The translations under genes were made by a program, and so were the position numbers. This document shows positions 34,208-43,782 of a stretch of 64,000 bases of DNA, in pieces. The stretch is taken from contig SBLD01000001.1 in NCBI GenBank assembly GCA_004551485.1, positions 1 through 64,000 on the forward strand, read 5' to 3'. How positions within the stretch are numbered: position 1 is the stretch's first letter; the number at the start of each line of letters is the position of its first letter. The DNA is from Billgrantia azerbaijanica. Its GTDB lineage: Bacteria; Pseudomonadota; Gammaproteobacteria; Pseudomonadales; Halomonadaceae. The notes under the pieces were generated by a model. It was given only the letters and a program-made list of their open reading frames with translations, searched no databases and was not told where the DNA came from.

Positions 34208-34297
34208 GCGGATCGATCGCGACCGGGCGGCCCAAGTGCGGCACGCCCGGCGCACGCACAACGAGCTGGACACTGAATCAACCAGGGGAGCAGGACA

Positions 34298-35614
34298 TTG
34301 AAACCGGTGAGAGTGGGAATCTGTGGTCTGGGTACCGTCGGCGGCGGTACCTTCAACGTGCTGACGCGCAACGCCGACGAGATCGCGCGACGTGCCGGCC
34401 GCCCGATCGTCATCGAACAGGTCGCGCACCGTAGCCTCAACCCGGAGTGCGATCTCACCGGTATCAAGACCACCACCGACGTCTACGAGGTCGCCCGCAA
34501 CCCCGACGTGGATGTGCTGGTGGAGCTGGTCGGCGGCTATGAGGTGGCCCGCGAGCTGGTGCTGACCGCCATCGCCAATGGCAAGCACGTGGTTACCGCC
34601 AACAAGGCGCTGATCGCCGTGCACGGCAACGAGATCTTTCAGGCCGCCCACGAGCAGGGCGTCATCGTCGCCTTCGAGGCCGCCGTGGCCGGCGGTATCC
34701 CGGTGATCAAGTCGCTGCGCGAGGGGCTCGGCGCCAACCGCATCGAGTGGGTGGCCGGCATCATCAATGGCACCGGCAATTACATCCTCACCCACATGCG
34801 CAGCGAAGGCCGCGCCTTCGAGGATGTCCTGGCCGAGGCCCAGGCGCTGGGCTACGCCGAGGCGGACCCGACCTTCGACGTCGAGGGCATCGATGCCGCC
34901 CACAAGCTGACCATCCTCGCCTCCATTGCCTACGGCGTGCCGCTGCAGTTCGAGAAGGCCTACACCGAGGGCATCTCGCGGGTCACTTTCGACGACGTGG
35001 AGCAGGCCGACAACCTGGGCTACGTCATCAAGCACCTGGGCATCTCCAAGCGCACCGACGCCGGCCTCGAGCTGCGCGTGCACCCGACCCTCATCCCCAA
35101 GGACCGGATGCTGGCCAACGTCCACGGCGTCAAGAACGCCATCGCCATCATGGGCGACGCCGTGGGGCCGACCCTCTACTACGGCGCCGGCGCCGGCGCC
35201 GAGCCCACTGCCTCGGCGGTGGTCGCCGACCTGCTCGACGTGGCGCGCGACATCGCCACCGATCACCACTACCGCGTGCCCTACCTGGCGTTCAGCGGCA
35301 TCGGTGAGGACGACGGCAACCTGCCGATCCTGCCCATGGAGGACATCGTCACTGCCTACTACCTGCGCCTGCTGGCGGTGGATCGCCCTGGGGTGCTGGC
35401 CCGCGTGGCGACGATCCTCTCCGAGCAGGGCATCTCCATCGAGGCGCTGGTGCAGAAGGAGGCGACCGAGGGCGAGCTGGTACCGATCATCCTGCTGACC
35501 CACAGCTGTCGCGAGAAACAGATGAACGAGGCGATCCGCCAGATCGAGTCCATGGCCGACATCGCCGGTTCGGTGACGCGGATCCGCGTCGAGTCGCTGG
35601 ACGAGCAGGAATAA
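34298..35614 (+). CDS. hom: Homoserine dehydrogenase
   Basis: A 438-residue monofunctional enzyme. The NAD(P) motif is GICGLGTVGGGTF, catalytic segments include VVTANKALIAVHG, GGIPVIKSLREGLGANRIEWVAGIINGT and EADPTFDVEGIDAAHKL, and a C-terminal ACT domain (about 350-430, LLAVDRPGVLARVATIL) gives threonine feedback control. It makes homoserine for Thr and Met synthesis. The start is TTG at 34298 with GGGGAG upstream. Confidence 0.95.
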   Translation: MKPVRVGICGLGTVGGGTFNVLTRNADEIARRAGRPIVIEQVAHRSLNPECDLTGIKTTTDVYEVARNPDVDVLVELVGGYEVARELVLTAIANGKHVVTANKALIAVHGNEIFQAAHEQGVIVAFEAAVAGGIPVIKSLREGLGANRIEWVAGIINGTGNYILTHMRSEGRAFEDVLAEAQALGYAEADPTFDVEGIDAAHKLTILASIAYGVPLQFEKAYTEGISRVTFDDVEQADNLGYVIKHLGISKRTDAGLELRVHPTLIPKDRMLANVHGVKNAIAIMGDAVGPTLYYGAGAGAEPTASAVVADLLDVARDIATDHHYRVPYLAFSGIGEDDGNLPILPMEDIVTAYYLRLLAVDRPGVLARVATILSEQGISIEALVQKEATEGELVPIILLTHSCREKQMNEAIRQIESMADIAGSVTRIRVESLDEQE

Positions 35615-35618
35615 CACC

Positions 35619-37007
35619 ATGCGCTATATCAGTACCCGCGGGCAGGCGCCCGCGCTCTCCTTCGAGGAGGTCGTGCTCACCGGCATGGCCAGCGACGGCG
35701 GCCTCTACGTGCCGGAGACGATCCCGACGCTCTCGTGCGACGACCTGGCCGCCATGGCCGGGCTGTCGTACGCTGAGATCGCCTTCCGGGTGATGAAGCC
35801 CTTCGTCAACGGCGAGATCGACGACGAGACGTTTCGTCGGATCGTGAAGGAGGCCTATGCCACCTTCAGCCACGACGCCGTGGTGCCGCTCAACCAGCTC
35901 GACGCCAACCACTTCCTGCTCGAGCTCTTCCACGGCCCGACGCTGGCCTTCAAGGACGTGGCCCTGCAACTGCTCGGTCGCATCCTCGACCACTTCCTGG
36001 CCAAGCGCGGCGAGCGCGCGGTGATCATGGGCGCCACCTCGGGGGACACCGGCTCGGCGGCCATCGAGGGGTGCCGCCACTGCGACAACCTCGACATCTT
36101 CATCCTCCACCCGCACAACCGCGTCTCGGAAGTGCAGCGCCGCCAGATGACCACGGTGCTCGCCGACAACGTCTTCAACATCGCCATCGAGGGCAACTTC
36201 GACGACGCCCAGGCGATGGTCAAGGCGAGCTTCGCCGACCAGGCGTTCCTGAACGGCACGCGCCTGGTGGCGGTGAACTCGATCAACTGGGCGCGCATCA
36301 TGGCCCAGATCGTCTACTACGTGGCCTCGGCCGTGGCGCTGGGTGCGCCGCACCGCGCGGTGAGCTTCTGCGTGCCCTCGGCCAACTTCGGCAACGTCTT
36401 CGCCGGCTACATGGCCCATCGCATGGGGCTGCCGGTGAAGCAGTTCATCGTCGCCACCAACGCCAACGACATCCTGCACCGCACGCTGGCCGCCAACGAC
36501 TTCTCCAAGCGGGAGCTGGTGGCGACGCTCGCCCCCTCCATGGACATCGTGGTGTCGTCCAACTTCGAGCGCCTGCTGTTCGAGGCCTATGGGCGCGACG
36601 GCGCCGCCGTGGCGGCGTTGCTCGAGCGCTTCCAGGCCGAGCCCACGGCGCTGGCCGAGGCGCCGCTGGCCAGCCTGCGCGAGCGCTTCGCCAGCCACAG
36701 CGTGGATGACGCCACCATCCTCGAGGTGATCCGCGAGGCGCACCACCGCACCCAGGAGATCCTCGACCCGCACACCGCCACCGGCTACCGCGCCGCCGAG
36801 CGGGCGCGCGCCGACGCCGAGACGCCGATGATCACCCTGGCCACGGCCCACCCGGCCAAGTTCGCCGAGGCGGTGGTCAAGGCCGGCTTCCCGGGCGTGC
36901 CGCTGCCGCCGCACATGGAGGATCTGCTGGAGCGCGAGGAGCGCTACGCGGTGCTGCCGGCCGAGCTGGCCGAGGTGCAGAAGTTCGTCGCCGAGAATCG
37001 CCGGTAA
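35619..37007 (+). CDS. thrC: Threonine synthase
   Basis: A 462-residue class with N-terminal MRYISTRGQAPALSFEEVVLTGMASDGGLYVP. The PLP lysine lies in LFHGPTLAFKDVALQ; GATSGDTGSAAIEG binds the cofactor phosphate. It converts O-phosphohomoserine to threonine. Four bases after hom, so hom-thrC form one unit. A family I hairpin element follows the stop. Confidence 0.96.
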   Translation: MRYISTRGQAPALSFEEVVLTGMASDGGLYVPETIPTLSCDDLAAMAGLSYAEIAFRVMKPFVNGEIDDETFRRIVKEAYATFSHDAVVPLNQLDANHFLLELFHGPTLAFKDVALQLLGRILDHFLAKRGERAVIMGATSGDTGSAAIEGCRHCDNLDIFILHPHNRVSEVQRRQMTTVLADNVFNIAIEGNFDDAQAMVKASFADQAFLNGTRLVAVNSINWARIMAQIVYYVASAVALGAPHRAVSFCVPSANFGNVFAGYMAHRMGLPVKQFIVATNANDILHRTLAANDFSKRELVATLAPSMDIVVSSNFERLLFEAYGRDGAAVAALLERFQAEPTALAEAPLASLRERFASHSVDDATILEVIREAHHRTQEILDPHTATGYRAAERARADAETPMITLATAHPAKFAEAVVKAGFPGVPLPPHMEDLLEREERYAVLPAELAEVQKFVAENRR

Positions 37008-37038
37008 CAGACCATCGTTGACCGTTGCTGGCTGGCTC

Positions 37039-37148
37039 GGGGCTGATCCGGCGACAGGTCTTCGAGGAGGCGCTGAGAACCCCTCCCTGGGCGCTACATT
37101 TGCCATCCATGGCAAATGACCTCCTCTGCGACCTGTCCCCGGCGCCCC
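37039..37148 (-). repeat. Family I hairpin element, copy 1 (thrC-recJ gap)
   Basis: The 95-bp core is 37,048-37,142, here in opposite orientation to the other two copies. Outer arms GACAGGTC / GACCTGTC, second arms GAGGAGG / CCTCCTC, and an inner hairpin TTTGCC / GGCAAA. Flanking GGGGC and GCCCC are shared with copy 2. It fills most of the 192-base gap between thrC and recJ. Confidence 0.8.
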
Positions 37149-37199
37149 TTGCGCATTGCCGTTGTTCCGCCCTACCGTCGCCCATCAGAGGAGACAGGC

Positions 37200-39005
37200 T
37201 TGGACGCCACCGTGCCTCCCGATCTGCATGCCCGCCTCAGGCCGCGGCTGGTGCCGCGGCCACGCAATGAAGCGCTCTATGCCCGCGCGCGCCAGGAGGG
37301 CCTGACCGAGCTCCAGGCCCGGGTGTTGGCCGGGCGCCTGGCCGATTACGCCGGCGAGCTCGCGCCCCTGATATCGCCCAGCCTGCGCTACCTCGAGCAC
37401 CCCGAGCGCCTCGCCGACGGCCGCCGTGCCGCCGAGCGCATCGCCCAGGCGGTGGTCGACGGCGAGCACATCGGCATCCTCACCGACTACGACGTCGATG
37501 GCATCACCTCCCACGTGGTGATCCGCCGTACCCTGGTGGAGCTCTTCGGGGTGCCGGAGTCGCGCCTGCACAGCCTGATCGGCCATCGCATCCACGACGG
37601 CTACGGCATCAGCCTGCCGCTGGTGGAGCGCACGCTCGCGCTCGCGCCGCGACCGAGCCTGGTGATCACCGCCGACTGCGGCAGCAGCGACGAGCCGCGC
37701 ATCGCCCGGCTCGCCGCGGAAGGCATCGACGTGGTGGTGAGCGACCATCACGCCCTGCCGCTGGGGGGGCCACCCGCCTCGGCGCACGCCGTGGTCAACC
37801 CCACCCGCGACGACTGCCGCTACCCCGACGCCACCATCGCTGGCTGCATGGTGGCGTGGCTGGTCATGTCGCTGGCGCGCCAGGTGCTGATCGAGTGGGG
37901 CGCGCTCCCCGCGGCGACGCCCAAGCTCTCGCCCTGGCTCTCCTACGTGGCGCTGGGCACGGTGGCGGACTGCGTGTCGCTGGGGGCGAGCCCGGCCAAC
38001 CGCGCCGTGGTCAGCCAGGGTCTCACCCTCATCAACCGCATGGACGCCGCCTGCTGGCGGGCCATGGCGGCGCGCCTCGGCGAGGACAGCGTGCCCTTCG
38101 ACGCCGAGACGCTGGCCTTCCAGATGGGGCCGCGCATCAACGCCCGCTCGCGCCTCGACGACCCCTACGCGGCGCTGCATTTCATGCTCGCCGCGGATGA
38201 CGCCACGGCGGCGCGCCACCTGGAGACCCTGGATCGGGACAACCAGTCGCGCAAGGCGATCGAGGCGGAGATGGCCGAGGCGGCCAAGGCGCTGGCCCTG
38301 CCGGCCGTGGTGGCGGACGAACCGGCCATCGTGGTGTTCCTCGAGGAGGGCCACCCCGGGGTGCAGGGCATCGTCGCCTCGCGCCTGGTGCAGGCCTTCG
38401 GGCGCGCCGCACTGGTGCTCACCCCGGCAGCCCAGCCGGGCATGCTCACCGGCTCCGGGCGCTCCATCGAGGCGCTGCACCTGCGCGACGCCCTGCAGCG
38501 CACCTTCGAGCTCGCCCCCGAGGCGCTGCCGCGCTTCGGCGGCCACCGTGGCGCCGCCGGCGTCGGCGTGGTGCACGAGCGGCTGGGCGAGTTTCGCGCC
38601 GCCTTCCTGCGGGCGGTGGGCGAGCAGCTCGGCGAGTGCGAGCTGGGGCCACGCCTGCTCACCGACGGCGAGCTCACGCCCTCGCAACTCGACCTGGCCA
38701 CCCTGGACGAGCTGGAGGCGCTGGGCCCCTACGGGCGGGAGTTCGATGCGCCCCTCTTCGCGGGCGAGTTCCTGGTCGAGAGCCTGCGGCCGGTGGGCGC
38801 CGACGGCTCTCACCTGATGCTGATGCTCTCGGCGGGGGCCACGAGCCTCAAGGCGATCTGGTTCCGGGCCCTCACCCCCGGCGAGCTGCCGGCGTTCGGC
38901 GTGGGCGCCCGACTGCGCTGCGCCTACAAGCTCAACCGCAACCGCTGGCGCGGCCGGGAGTCGTTGCAGCTGATGGTGGAGCACGCGGAGCCGTTGGACG
39001 GCTGA
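37200..39005 (+). CDS. recJ: Single-stranded-DNA exonuclease RecJ (DHH family)
   Basis: A 601-residue DHH/DHHA1 protein (E. coli RecJ 577). Motifs in order: TDYDVDG, ITADCGSSD, VVVSDHHALP, GTVADCV, GPRINARSR and RFGGHRGAAG of the DHHA1 domain. It degrades single-stranded DNA 5' to 3' in repair. The xerD-dsbC-recJ-prfB-lysS order supports RecJ over other DHH proteins. The start is TTG at 37200 with AGAGGAG upstream; GTG at 37212 is an alternative. Confidence 0.92.
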   Translation: MDATVPPDLHARLRPRLVPRPRNEALYARARQEGLTELQARVLAGRLADYAGELAPLISPSLRYLEHPERLADGRRAAERIAQAVVDGEHIGILTDYDVDGITSHVVIRRTLVELFGVPESRLHSLIGHRIHDGYGISLPLVERTLALAPRPSLVITADCGSSDEPRIARLAAEGIDVVVSDHHALPLGGPPASAHAVVNPTRDDCRYPDATIAGCMVAWLVMSLARQVLIEWGALPAATPKLSPWLSYVALGTVADCVSLGASPANRAVVSQGLTLINRMDAACWRAMAARLGEDSVPFDAETLAFQMGPRINARSRLDDPYAALHFMLAADDATAARHLETLDRDNQSRKAIEAEMAEAAKALALPAVVADEPAIVVFLEEGHPGVQGIVASRLVQAFGRAALVLTPAAQPGMLTGSGRSIEALHLRDALQRTFELAPEALPRFGGHRGAAGVGVVHERLGEFRAAFLRAVGEQLGECELGPRLLTDGELTPSQLDLATLDELEALGPYGREFDAPLFAGEFLVESLRPVGADGSHLMLMLSAGATSLKAIWFRALTPGELPAFGVGARLRCAYKLNRNRWRGRESLQLMVEHAEPLDG

Positions 39006-39110
39006 GGCCGGCCGCTGACGGATGAGCGGTGTCAAGGCACGCGGTGGCCGGGCCGGGTAGAATCCGGCCCCGCCGGGGCATTGCCGCCCCTCATTGCCAA
39101 GGAATCGTGC

Positions 39111-39728
39111 ATGGATCCACAAGATCTCCCCACCGACCCCCATCGCCCCTACGAGGACGTGATGGCGATGCTGGTGGGCACGCTGTTCGTGGCGCTCGGC
39201 GTCACCTTCTACACCCAGGCGCTGCTGCTCACCGGCAGCACCGCCGGACTGGCCTTCCTGCTGCAGTACGCGTCCGGCTGGCGCTTCGGGGTGTGGTTCT
39301 TCCTCATCAACCTGCCGTTCTACTGGCTTGCCATCCGGCGCATGGGCGTCTCGTTCACGCTGCGCACCTTCGTTGCCATCGGCCTGGTGTCGCTCTTCTC
39401 CGAGCTGACCGGCGGCTGGATCGCCATCAAGGGCCTGCAGCCGCTCTATGGCGCCCTGATGGGCGGCAGCCTGATCGGCATCGGCATGCTGATCCTGTTC
39501 CGCCACCGCACCAGCCTCGGCGGCGTGAACATCCTGGTGCTCTACCTGCAGGACCGCTACGGCCTGCGCGCGGGCTATGTGCAGCTCGCCATCGACGCCC
39601 TGATCATGCTCACCGCCCTGTGGGTGCTGCCGCCGCCGCAGGTGGGCCTCTCGGTGCTCGGCGCGGTGGCGCTGAACCTGATCATTGCACTGAACCACAA
39701 GCCCGGCCGCTACATGGGTGTTAGCTGA
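39111..39728 (+). CDS. YitT-family membrane protein (DUF161)
   Basis: A 205-residue protein with five or six hydrophobic helices: AMLVGTLFVALGVTFYTQ, FGVWFFLINLPFYWL, LMGGSLIGIGMLILF and VLGAVALNLIIAL. YitT proteins are inner-membrane and of unknown substrate. The start at 39111 has AAGGAA seven bases upstream. Its TGA forms the first bases of the family II element A. Confidence 0.85.
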   Translation: MDPQDLPTDPHRPYEDVMAMLVGTLFVALGVTFYTQALLLTGSTAGLAFLLQYASGWRFGVWFFLINLPFYWLAIRRMGVSFTLRTFVAIGLVSLFSELTGGWIAIKGLQPLYGALMGGSLIGIGMLILFRHRTSLGGVNILVLYLQDRYGLRAGYVQLAIDALIMLTALWVLPPPQVGLSVLGAVALNLIIALNHKPGRYMGVS

Positions 39729-39932
39729 AAAGTGGCTGCGCTCGGCCATACGGCGTTAACAATCGGCTCGTGCGCGAGTCCGATCAAAGTACTCATTTAC
39801 AAACACGTAAACTCGTGTGCGAGCCCAGTCCGTCGTCTCGCCGATTTTTGCCTTGCGACCCACAGGGATGTGGGAAGTGCGTTGGCCCGTAGGGAACGGG
39901 CCTAGCCCTGACCTTCGCTCGTCGACTTTTCA
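39726..39932 (+). repeat. Family II hairpin element, copy A, with terminal inverted repeats
   Basis: Ends are perfect 8-bp inverted repeats TGAAAAGT (39726-39733) and ACTTTTCA (39925-39932). Inside, GGCTCGTGCGCGAG (39765-39778) pairs with CTCGTGTGCGAGCC (39812-39825) with few mismatches; the core is CTCA, stem TTTAC, loop AAACAC, stem GTAAA, CTCG. The right half carries further small hairpins. No coding potential. Confidence 0.65.
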
Positions 39933-39953
39933 GTGGCGCGGGCACGTCTCCTG

Positions 39954-40373
39954 TCAGTAGTTGGGCCAGACGCCGGGCGTGGCCAGCTCGATCAGATGCC
40001 CGTCGGGGTCGCGAAAATAGACGCTCTCGCCGCCCCGCGGCCAGTGGGTGCGTCCCTCGATGGGCACGCCGTGGTCGTCGAGCTGACGCTCCCAGGCGGG
40101 CAGCTCGCTCGCGGCGATGGCGAAGGCGAGGTGCACCCGCCCCTTGCCGTCGTGGGGCGGGATGGTGCCCATGTCGTTCGGTAGCACCACCGTCTCCAGC
40201 GTCTCGCCCTGGCGGAACAGCAGCAGCACCGACCCCGCCCCGGCGTCGTAGGCCGTGAAGCGGTGGTCGGCGTTGAACGGCTCGAGCCCCATCACGCCCT
40301 CGAAGAAGACCCGCGCGCGGTCCATGTCCTCCACGTAGAGCGCCGTCTCCAGCACGCCGTTGAGCTTGGGCAT
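39954..40373 (-). CDS. VOC-family (glyoxalase/dioxygenase fold) protein
   Basis: A 139-residue two-module VOC protein. The N-terminal module has ETALYVEDMDRARVFFEGVMGLEP; the metal-ligand positions include His in RVHLAFAI and Glu near HLIELATPG, the FRDPDGHLIEL motif being typical. Substrate unknown: such proteins act on glyoxals, catechols or antibiotics. It is convergent with YitT. Confidence 0.87.
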   Translation of the reverse strand: MPKLNGVLETALYVEDMDRARVFFEGVMGLEPFNADHRFTAYDAGAGSVLLLFRQGETLETVVLPNDMGTIPPHDGKGRVHLAFAIAASELPAWERQLDDHGVPIEGRTHWPRGGESVYFRDPDGHLIELATPGVWPNY

Positions 40374-40438
40374 GGGCTCTCTCCTTCGCGATGACCTGTC
40401 TTCAGGCTAGCAGGTTGCTGCGTGCGAGCTTGCTGGCC

Positions 40439-40525
40439 CTAGGCCCTGCCCTTGGGGGAGATCCAGAACCACCAGGCAATGGCGGCGATCAGGGCGAGTC
40501 CGGCCAGGTTCACGATCCAGTTCAT
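40439..40525 (-). CDS. 28-residue single-pass membrane peptide coupled to the ATPase
   Basis: [20 protein letters not shown] followed by WISPKGRA: one hydrophobic helix (residues 4-22) and a short basic tail. Its ATG overlaps the TGA of the upstream P-type ATPase gene (ATGA), so it is likely translated by coupling. The segment resembles the N-terminal anchor of cupredoxin-like membrane proteins linked to copper operons, without the metal domain. It may modulate the ATPase; function is inferred only from position. Confidence 0.6.
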   Translation of the reverse strand: MNWIVNLAGLALIAAIAWWFWISPKGRA

Positions 40526-43302
40526 GCGGTGGCCTCCTGCTGCGTAGGAGTGGATGGCGTGGCGTCGGCCTCGCCGCGCAGCCGCTTGAGGCGCAGGCGG
40601 TTGGCGTTGCTGACCACGGTGATCGACGAGAGCGACATGGCCGCCCCGGCGATCATCGGCGAGAGCAGGGTGCCGGTGAGCGGGTAGAGCACGCCGGCGG
40701 CGACGGGGATGCACAGCACGTTGTAGCCGAAGGCGCCGACCAGGTTCTGCTTGATGTTGCCAAGCGTCAGGCGGCTGATCTCAATGGCGGCGGCGACGCC
40801 GTGCAGCGACCCGCGCATCAGGGTGATGCCGGCGCTCTCGATGGCCACGTCGGTGCCCTGGCCGATGGCGAAGCCGACGTCGGCGCGGGCCAGCGCCGGG
40901 GCGTCGTTGATGCCGTCGCCGACCATGCCGACCACCTCGCCGGCCCGCTGCCGGCGCTCGATCTCGGCGTGCTTGTCCTCGGGCAGCAGGCCCGCGCGGA
41001 AGTCGTCGATGCCCACTTCACGGGCGATGGCCGCGGCGGTGTGGGCGTTGTCGCCGGTGAGCATCACCACGCGGAGGCCGTCGTCGCGCAGGCGTTTGAC
41101 CGCGGCGACGGTGTCGTGGCGCAGCGGGTCGCTGATGCCGAACAGCGCGGCCGGACGGCCGTCGATGGCCAGGTAGACGACGGTGCGCGCCTGTGCCTCG
41201 AGCGATTCGGCCCGGGCACGGACACCCACCAGGTCGATGCCGGCCTCCTCGAGCAGACGGGCGTTGCCCAGCAGCAGTGGCGTGCCGTCGGTCGTCGTCG
41301 CCTTGACCCCGCCGCCGGTGACGCTCTCGAAGCCGGTGATCTCGGCCGGCGCAGCCCCCTCCTGCTCTTCCGCGTAGGCGAGCAGCGCCGCGGCCAGCGG
41401 GTGCTCGGAGCCGCGCTCGAGGGCCGCCACCAGGCCGAGAGCCTCTGCCGTATCGCCGGCCAGCACCTCGGCCTCGGTGACCCGCGGCCGGCCCTCGGTG
41501 AGGGTGCCTGTCTTGTCCACCACCAGGGTGGTGAGCCGGCTGGCGGTCTGCAGCGCCTCGCCGTTTCTTACCAGCACCCCGCGCTCGGCGGCCTTGCCGA
41601 CGCCGATCATGGTGGAGATCGGCGTGGCCAGCCCCAGGGCACAGGGGCAGGCGATGATCAGCACCGCGGTGGCGGTGACCAGCATGTGCGTCACCCGCGG
41701 CTCGGCGCCGAAGTTGAACCAGGCGAGCGCCGTGAGCACGGCGATGATCATCACCGCGGGCACGAAGACGCTCGACACCTTGTCGGCCAGCGCGCCGATG
41801 GGCGGGCGCGAGTTCTGGGCGCGCGCCACCTGCTCGGTGATCTGCCCCAGGCGGGTGTCGGCGCCGACGCGGGTGGCGCGATAGACCAGGCCGCCCTTGC
41901 CGTTGACGGTGCCGGCGCTCACCTCGTCGCCCTCGCCCTTGGCCACGGGGACGGGCTCGCCGGTGAGCATGGACTCGTCGAGGTGGCTCGCGCCCTCGGT
42001 CACCACGCCGTCGACCGGCAGGCGCTCGCCGGGGCGCATGCGGATATGGTCGCCCGCTCGGACCCCGTCGACGTCGATCTCGCGCTCCTCGCCATTGCGG
42101 ATCACCCGGGCGGTGCGGCTCTGCAGGTCGAGCAGGCGCTTGAGCGCCTCGCTGGTGCGGCCGCGGGCCTTGAGTTCCATGGCGTTGCCGAGCAGCACCA
42201 GGCCGATGACCATCGCCGAGGCCTCGAAGTAGATGCCCCGGGCCACCTCGGGCAGCCAGGGGGCGAAGGCCACCACCGCCATGGAGTAGAGCCAGGCGGT
42301 GCCGGTGCCCATGGCGATCAGGGTGTCCATGTTGGCCTGGTGGTACCTGACGTTCTTCCAGGCGTTGACGAAGAAGTGACGACCGGGAAAGACCAGCACG
42401 GCGAGCGTCAGCGCCCCGATCACCAGCCAGTAGAGACGGCCGGCGCCCACCGGCTGGGGGTGGTAGACGAACATGCTGGCCATCAGCGGCACGGCGAGCG
42501 CGAGCGACCAGGCGCTGCCGCGCAGGCGCTGGTGGTAGGTCTTCGCGTCCTTCTCGGCGCGGGCCTGCTCGGCCTGGCGCAGATCGTGGATCGGCTCGGC
42601 GCCGTAGCCCACGGCCTCGACTGCCGCCACCAGGGCGTCGGCCTCGGCACTGCCGTGCACCTGGGCGGTGTGGGTGCCGAAGTTGACGCTCGCCGTGAGC
42701 ACGCCCGGCGTGCGGGCGAGCGCCTGCTGCACACTCTTCACGCAGCCGGCACAGGTCATGCCGCCGATCGACAGCCGCTGGGTGGTGGTGCTCTCGGCGC
42801 GCTCACCGTCGTCGGCCGCTGGGGCACCGTCGGCGGCAGGCGGCTCGGCCTCCGCAGCCGGCGGCGTTGCCTCCGGGGCCCCGTCGCCGGGCGGGTAGCC
42901 TGCCGTGTGCAGGGCCGCGTCGAGGGCCGCGTCGTCCAGCGCGGTGGTGACCGCCAGGTGCTTTTCGGCCGGGGTACCGACCACCTCGGCCTCGGGGTCC
43001 CGGGCCTGGATCGCCTCGCGCATGCGCTTCACGCAGCCCTGGCAGTTCATGCCGGGCACACTGCGCTCGAGCCGTCGGCGGGTGTCGGCGGCGGGTGCCT
43101 CGGGTGGGTAGCCGGCGTCGCGCAGCAGGCCATCCAGGGCCTCGCCGTCCAACGTGGCGGTGATCGTCAGGCGCTTCTCGGCGGGGATGCCGACGACGTC
43201 GGCCTCGGCGTCGCGCGCCAGGATGGCGCGCCGCATGTTGGCGACGCAGCCCTGGCAGCTCATGCCGGGGATGCGCCGTTCCAGCGTCTGTCTGGCGTTC
43301 AT
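40522..43302 (-). CDS. copA: Copper-type heavy-metal P1B-ATPase with three HMA domains
   Basis: A 926-residue pump. Three N-terminal metal-binding domains carry GMSCQGC, GMNCQGC and GMTCAGC; the first two are alike and joined to the third by an Ala/Pro/Glu-rich linker (about 145-180). Eight membrane helices are expected; the transport motif is [12 protein letters not shown] (CPC), phosphorylation site [11 protein letters not shown], hinge [16 protein letters not shown]. The CPC motif indicates export of Cu(I) or silver. The start at 43302 has GAGGAG upstream and overlaps the MerR gene by ATGA. Confidence 0.93.
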   Translation of the reverse strand: MNARQTLERRIPGMSCQGCVANMRRAILARDAEADVVGIPAEKRLTITATLDGEALDGLLRDAGYPPEAPAADTRRRLERSVPGMNCQGCVKRMREAIQARDPEAEVVGTPAEKHLAVTTALDDAALDAALHTAGYPPGDGAPEATPPAAEAEPPAADGAPAADDGERAESTTTQRLSIGGMTCAGCVKSVQQALARTPGVLTASVNFGTHTAQVHGSAEADALVAAVEAVGYGAEPIHDLRQAEQARAEKDAKTYHQRLRGSAWSLALAVPLMASMFVYHPQPVGAGRLYWLVIGALTLAVLVFPGRHFFVNAWKNVRYHQANMDTLIAMGTGTAWLYSMAVVAFAPWLPEVARGIYFEASAMVIGLVLLGNAMELKARGRTSEALKRLLDLQSRTARVIRNGEEREIDVDGVRAGDHIRMRPGERLPVDGVVTEGASHLDESMLTGEPVPVAKGEGDEVSAGTVNGKGGLVYRATRVGADTRLGQITEQVARAQNSRPPIGALADKVSSVFVPAVMIIAVLTALAWFNFGAEPRVTHMLVTATAVLIIACPCALGLATPISTMIGVGKAAERGVLVRNGEALQTASRLTTLVVDKTGTLTEGRPRVTEAEVLAGDTAEALGLVAALERGSEHPLAAALLAYAEEQEGAAPAEITGFESVTGGGVKATTTDGTPLLLGNARLLEEAGIDLVGVRARAESLEAQARTVVYLAIDGRPAALFGISDPLRHDTVAAVKRLRDDGLRVVMLTGDNAHTAAAIAREVGIDDFRAGLLPEDKHAEIERRQRAGEVVGMVGDGINDAPALARADVGFAIGQGTDVAIESAGITLMRGSLHGVAAAIEISRLTLGNIKQNLVGAFGYNVLCIPVAAGVLYPLTGTLLSPMIAGAAMSLSSITVVSNANRLRLKRLRGEADATPSTPTQQEATA

Positions 43303-43748
43303 GGCGTCTCCTCGGCGGCGGGTTGGCGCTCGCCGGCGGTGAGCGGTGCGGGAAAGCTCTCGATCAGCCGGCATAGGCTGTGGCCGTCGGGGGTGCCGTC
43401 GGGCATGTCGGCCCAGGCGTCGAGCGCCTGCTCCATGCGCGTGGCCAGCGCCTCGAGCTCGCGGATGCGCGCGCGGATCTCCGGCAGCCGCGAGGCCATC
43501 AGATCGCGCACCATGGGGCAGGGGGAGTCGCCATGGTCGGCATGGGCGAGGATGTCGCGGATCTCGGCGACGCTGAAGCCGAGGGTGCGGGCGCGCTGGA
43601 TGAAGCGCAGCCGCTCCAGGTCGGCCGTGTCGTAGCGATGGTAGCCGTTGTCCGGCTGGCGCTTGGGGTGCAGCAGCCCCTCGCGCGTGTAATGGCGGAC
43701 CGTCTCGCCGGTGACGCCGGTGCGTCGGGCCAGGTCGCTGACCTTCAT
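43299..43748 (-). CDS. MerR-family heavy-metal-responsive regulator
   Basis: A 149-residue protein. The HTH is at residues 1-35 ([25 protein letters not shown]), then [19 protein letters not shown] and a long dimerisation helix. Possible metal ligands are Cys in [11 protein letters not shown] and His/Cys in [10 protein letters not shown]; the first Cys of the CueR loop is absent. Controls the ATPase operon, in which it is the first gene, through the operator at 43783-43814. CueR-like by context; metal specificity open. Confidence 0.88.
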   Translation of the reverse strand: MKVSDLARRTGVTGETVRHYTREGLLHPKRQPDNGYHRYDTADLERLRFIQRARTLGFSVAEIRDILAHADHGDSPCPMVRDLMASRLPEIRARIRELEALATRMEQALDAWADMPDGTPDGHSLCRLIESFPAPLTAGERQPAAEETP

Positions 43749-43782
43749 CACGGAACCCTCGTGCTGGCAACAGGATCGGCAC

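Noticed and set aside
37185-39749. Long minus-strand open frame opposite recJ
   Set aside because: RecJ has every DHH motif on the plus strand; the antisense product is low complexity (His/Gln/Arg rich).
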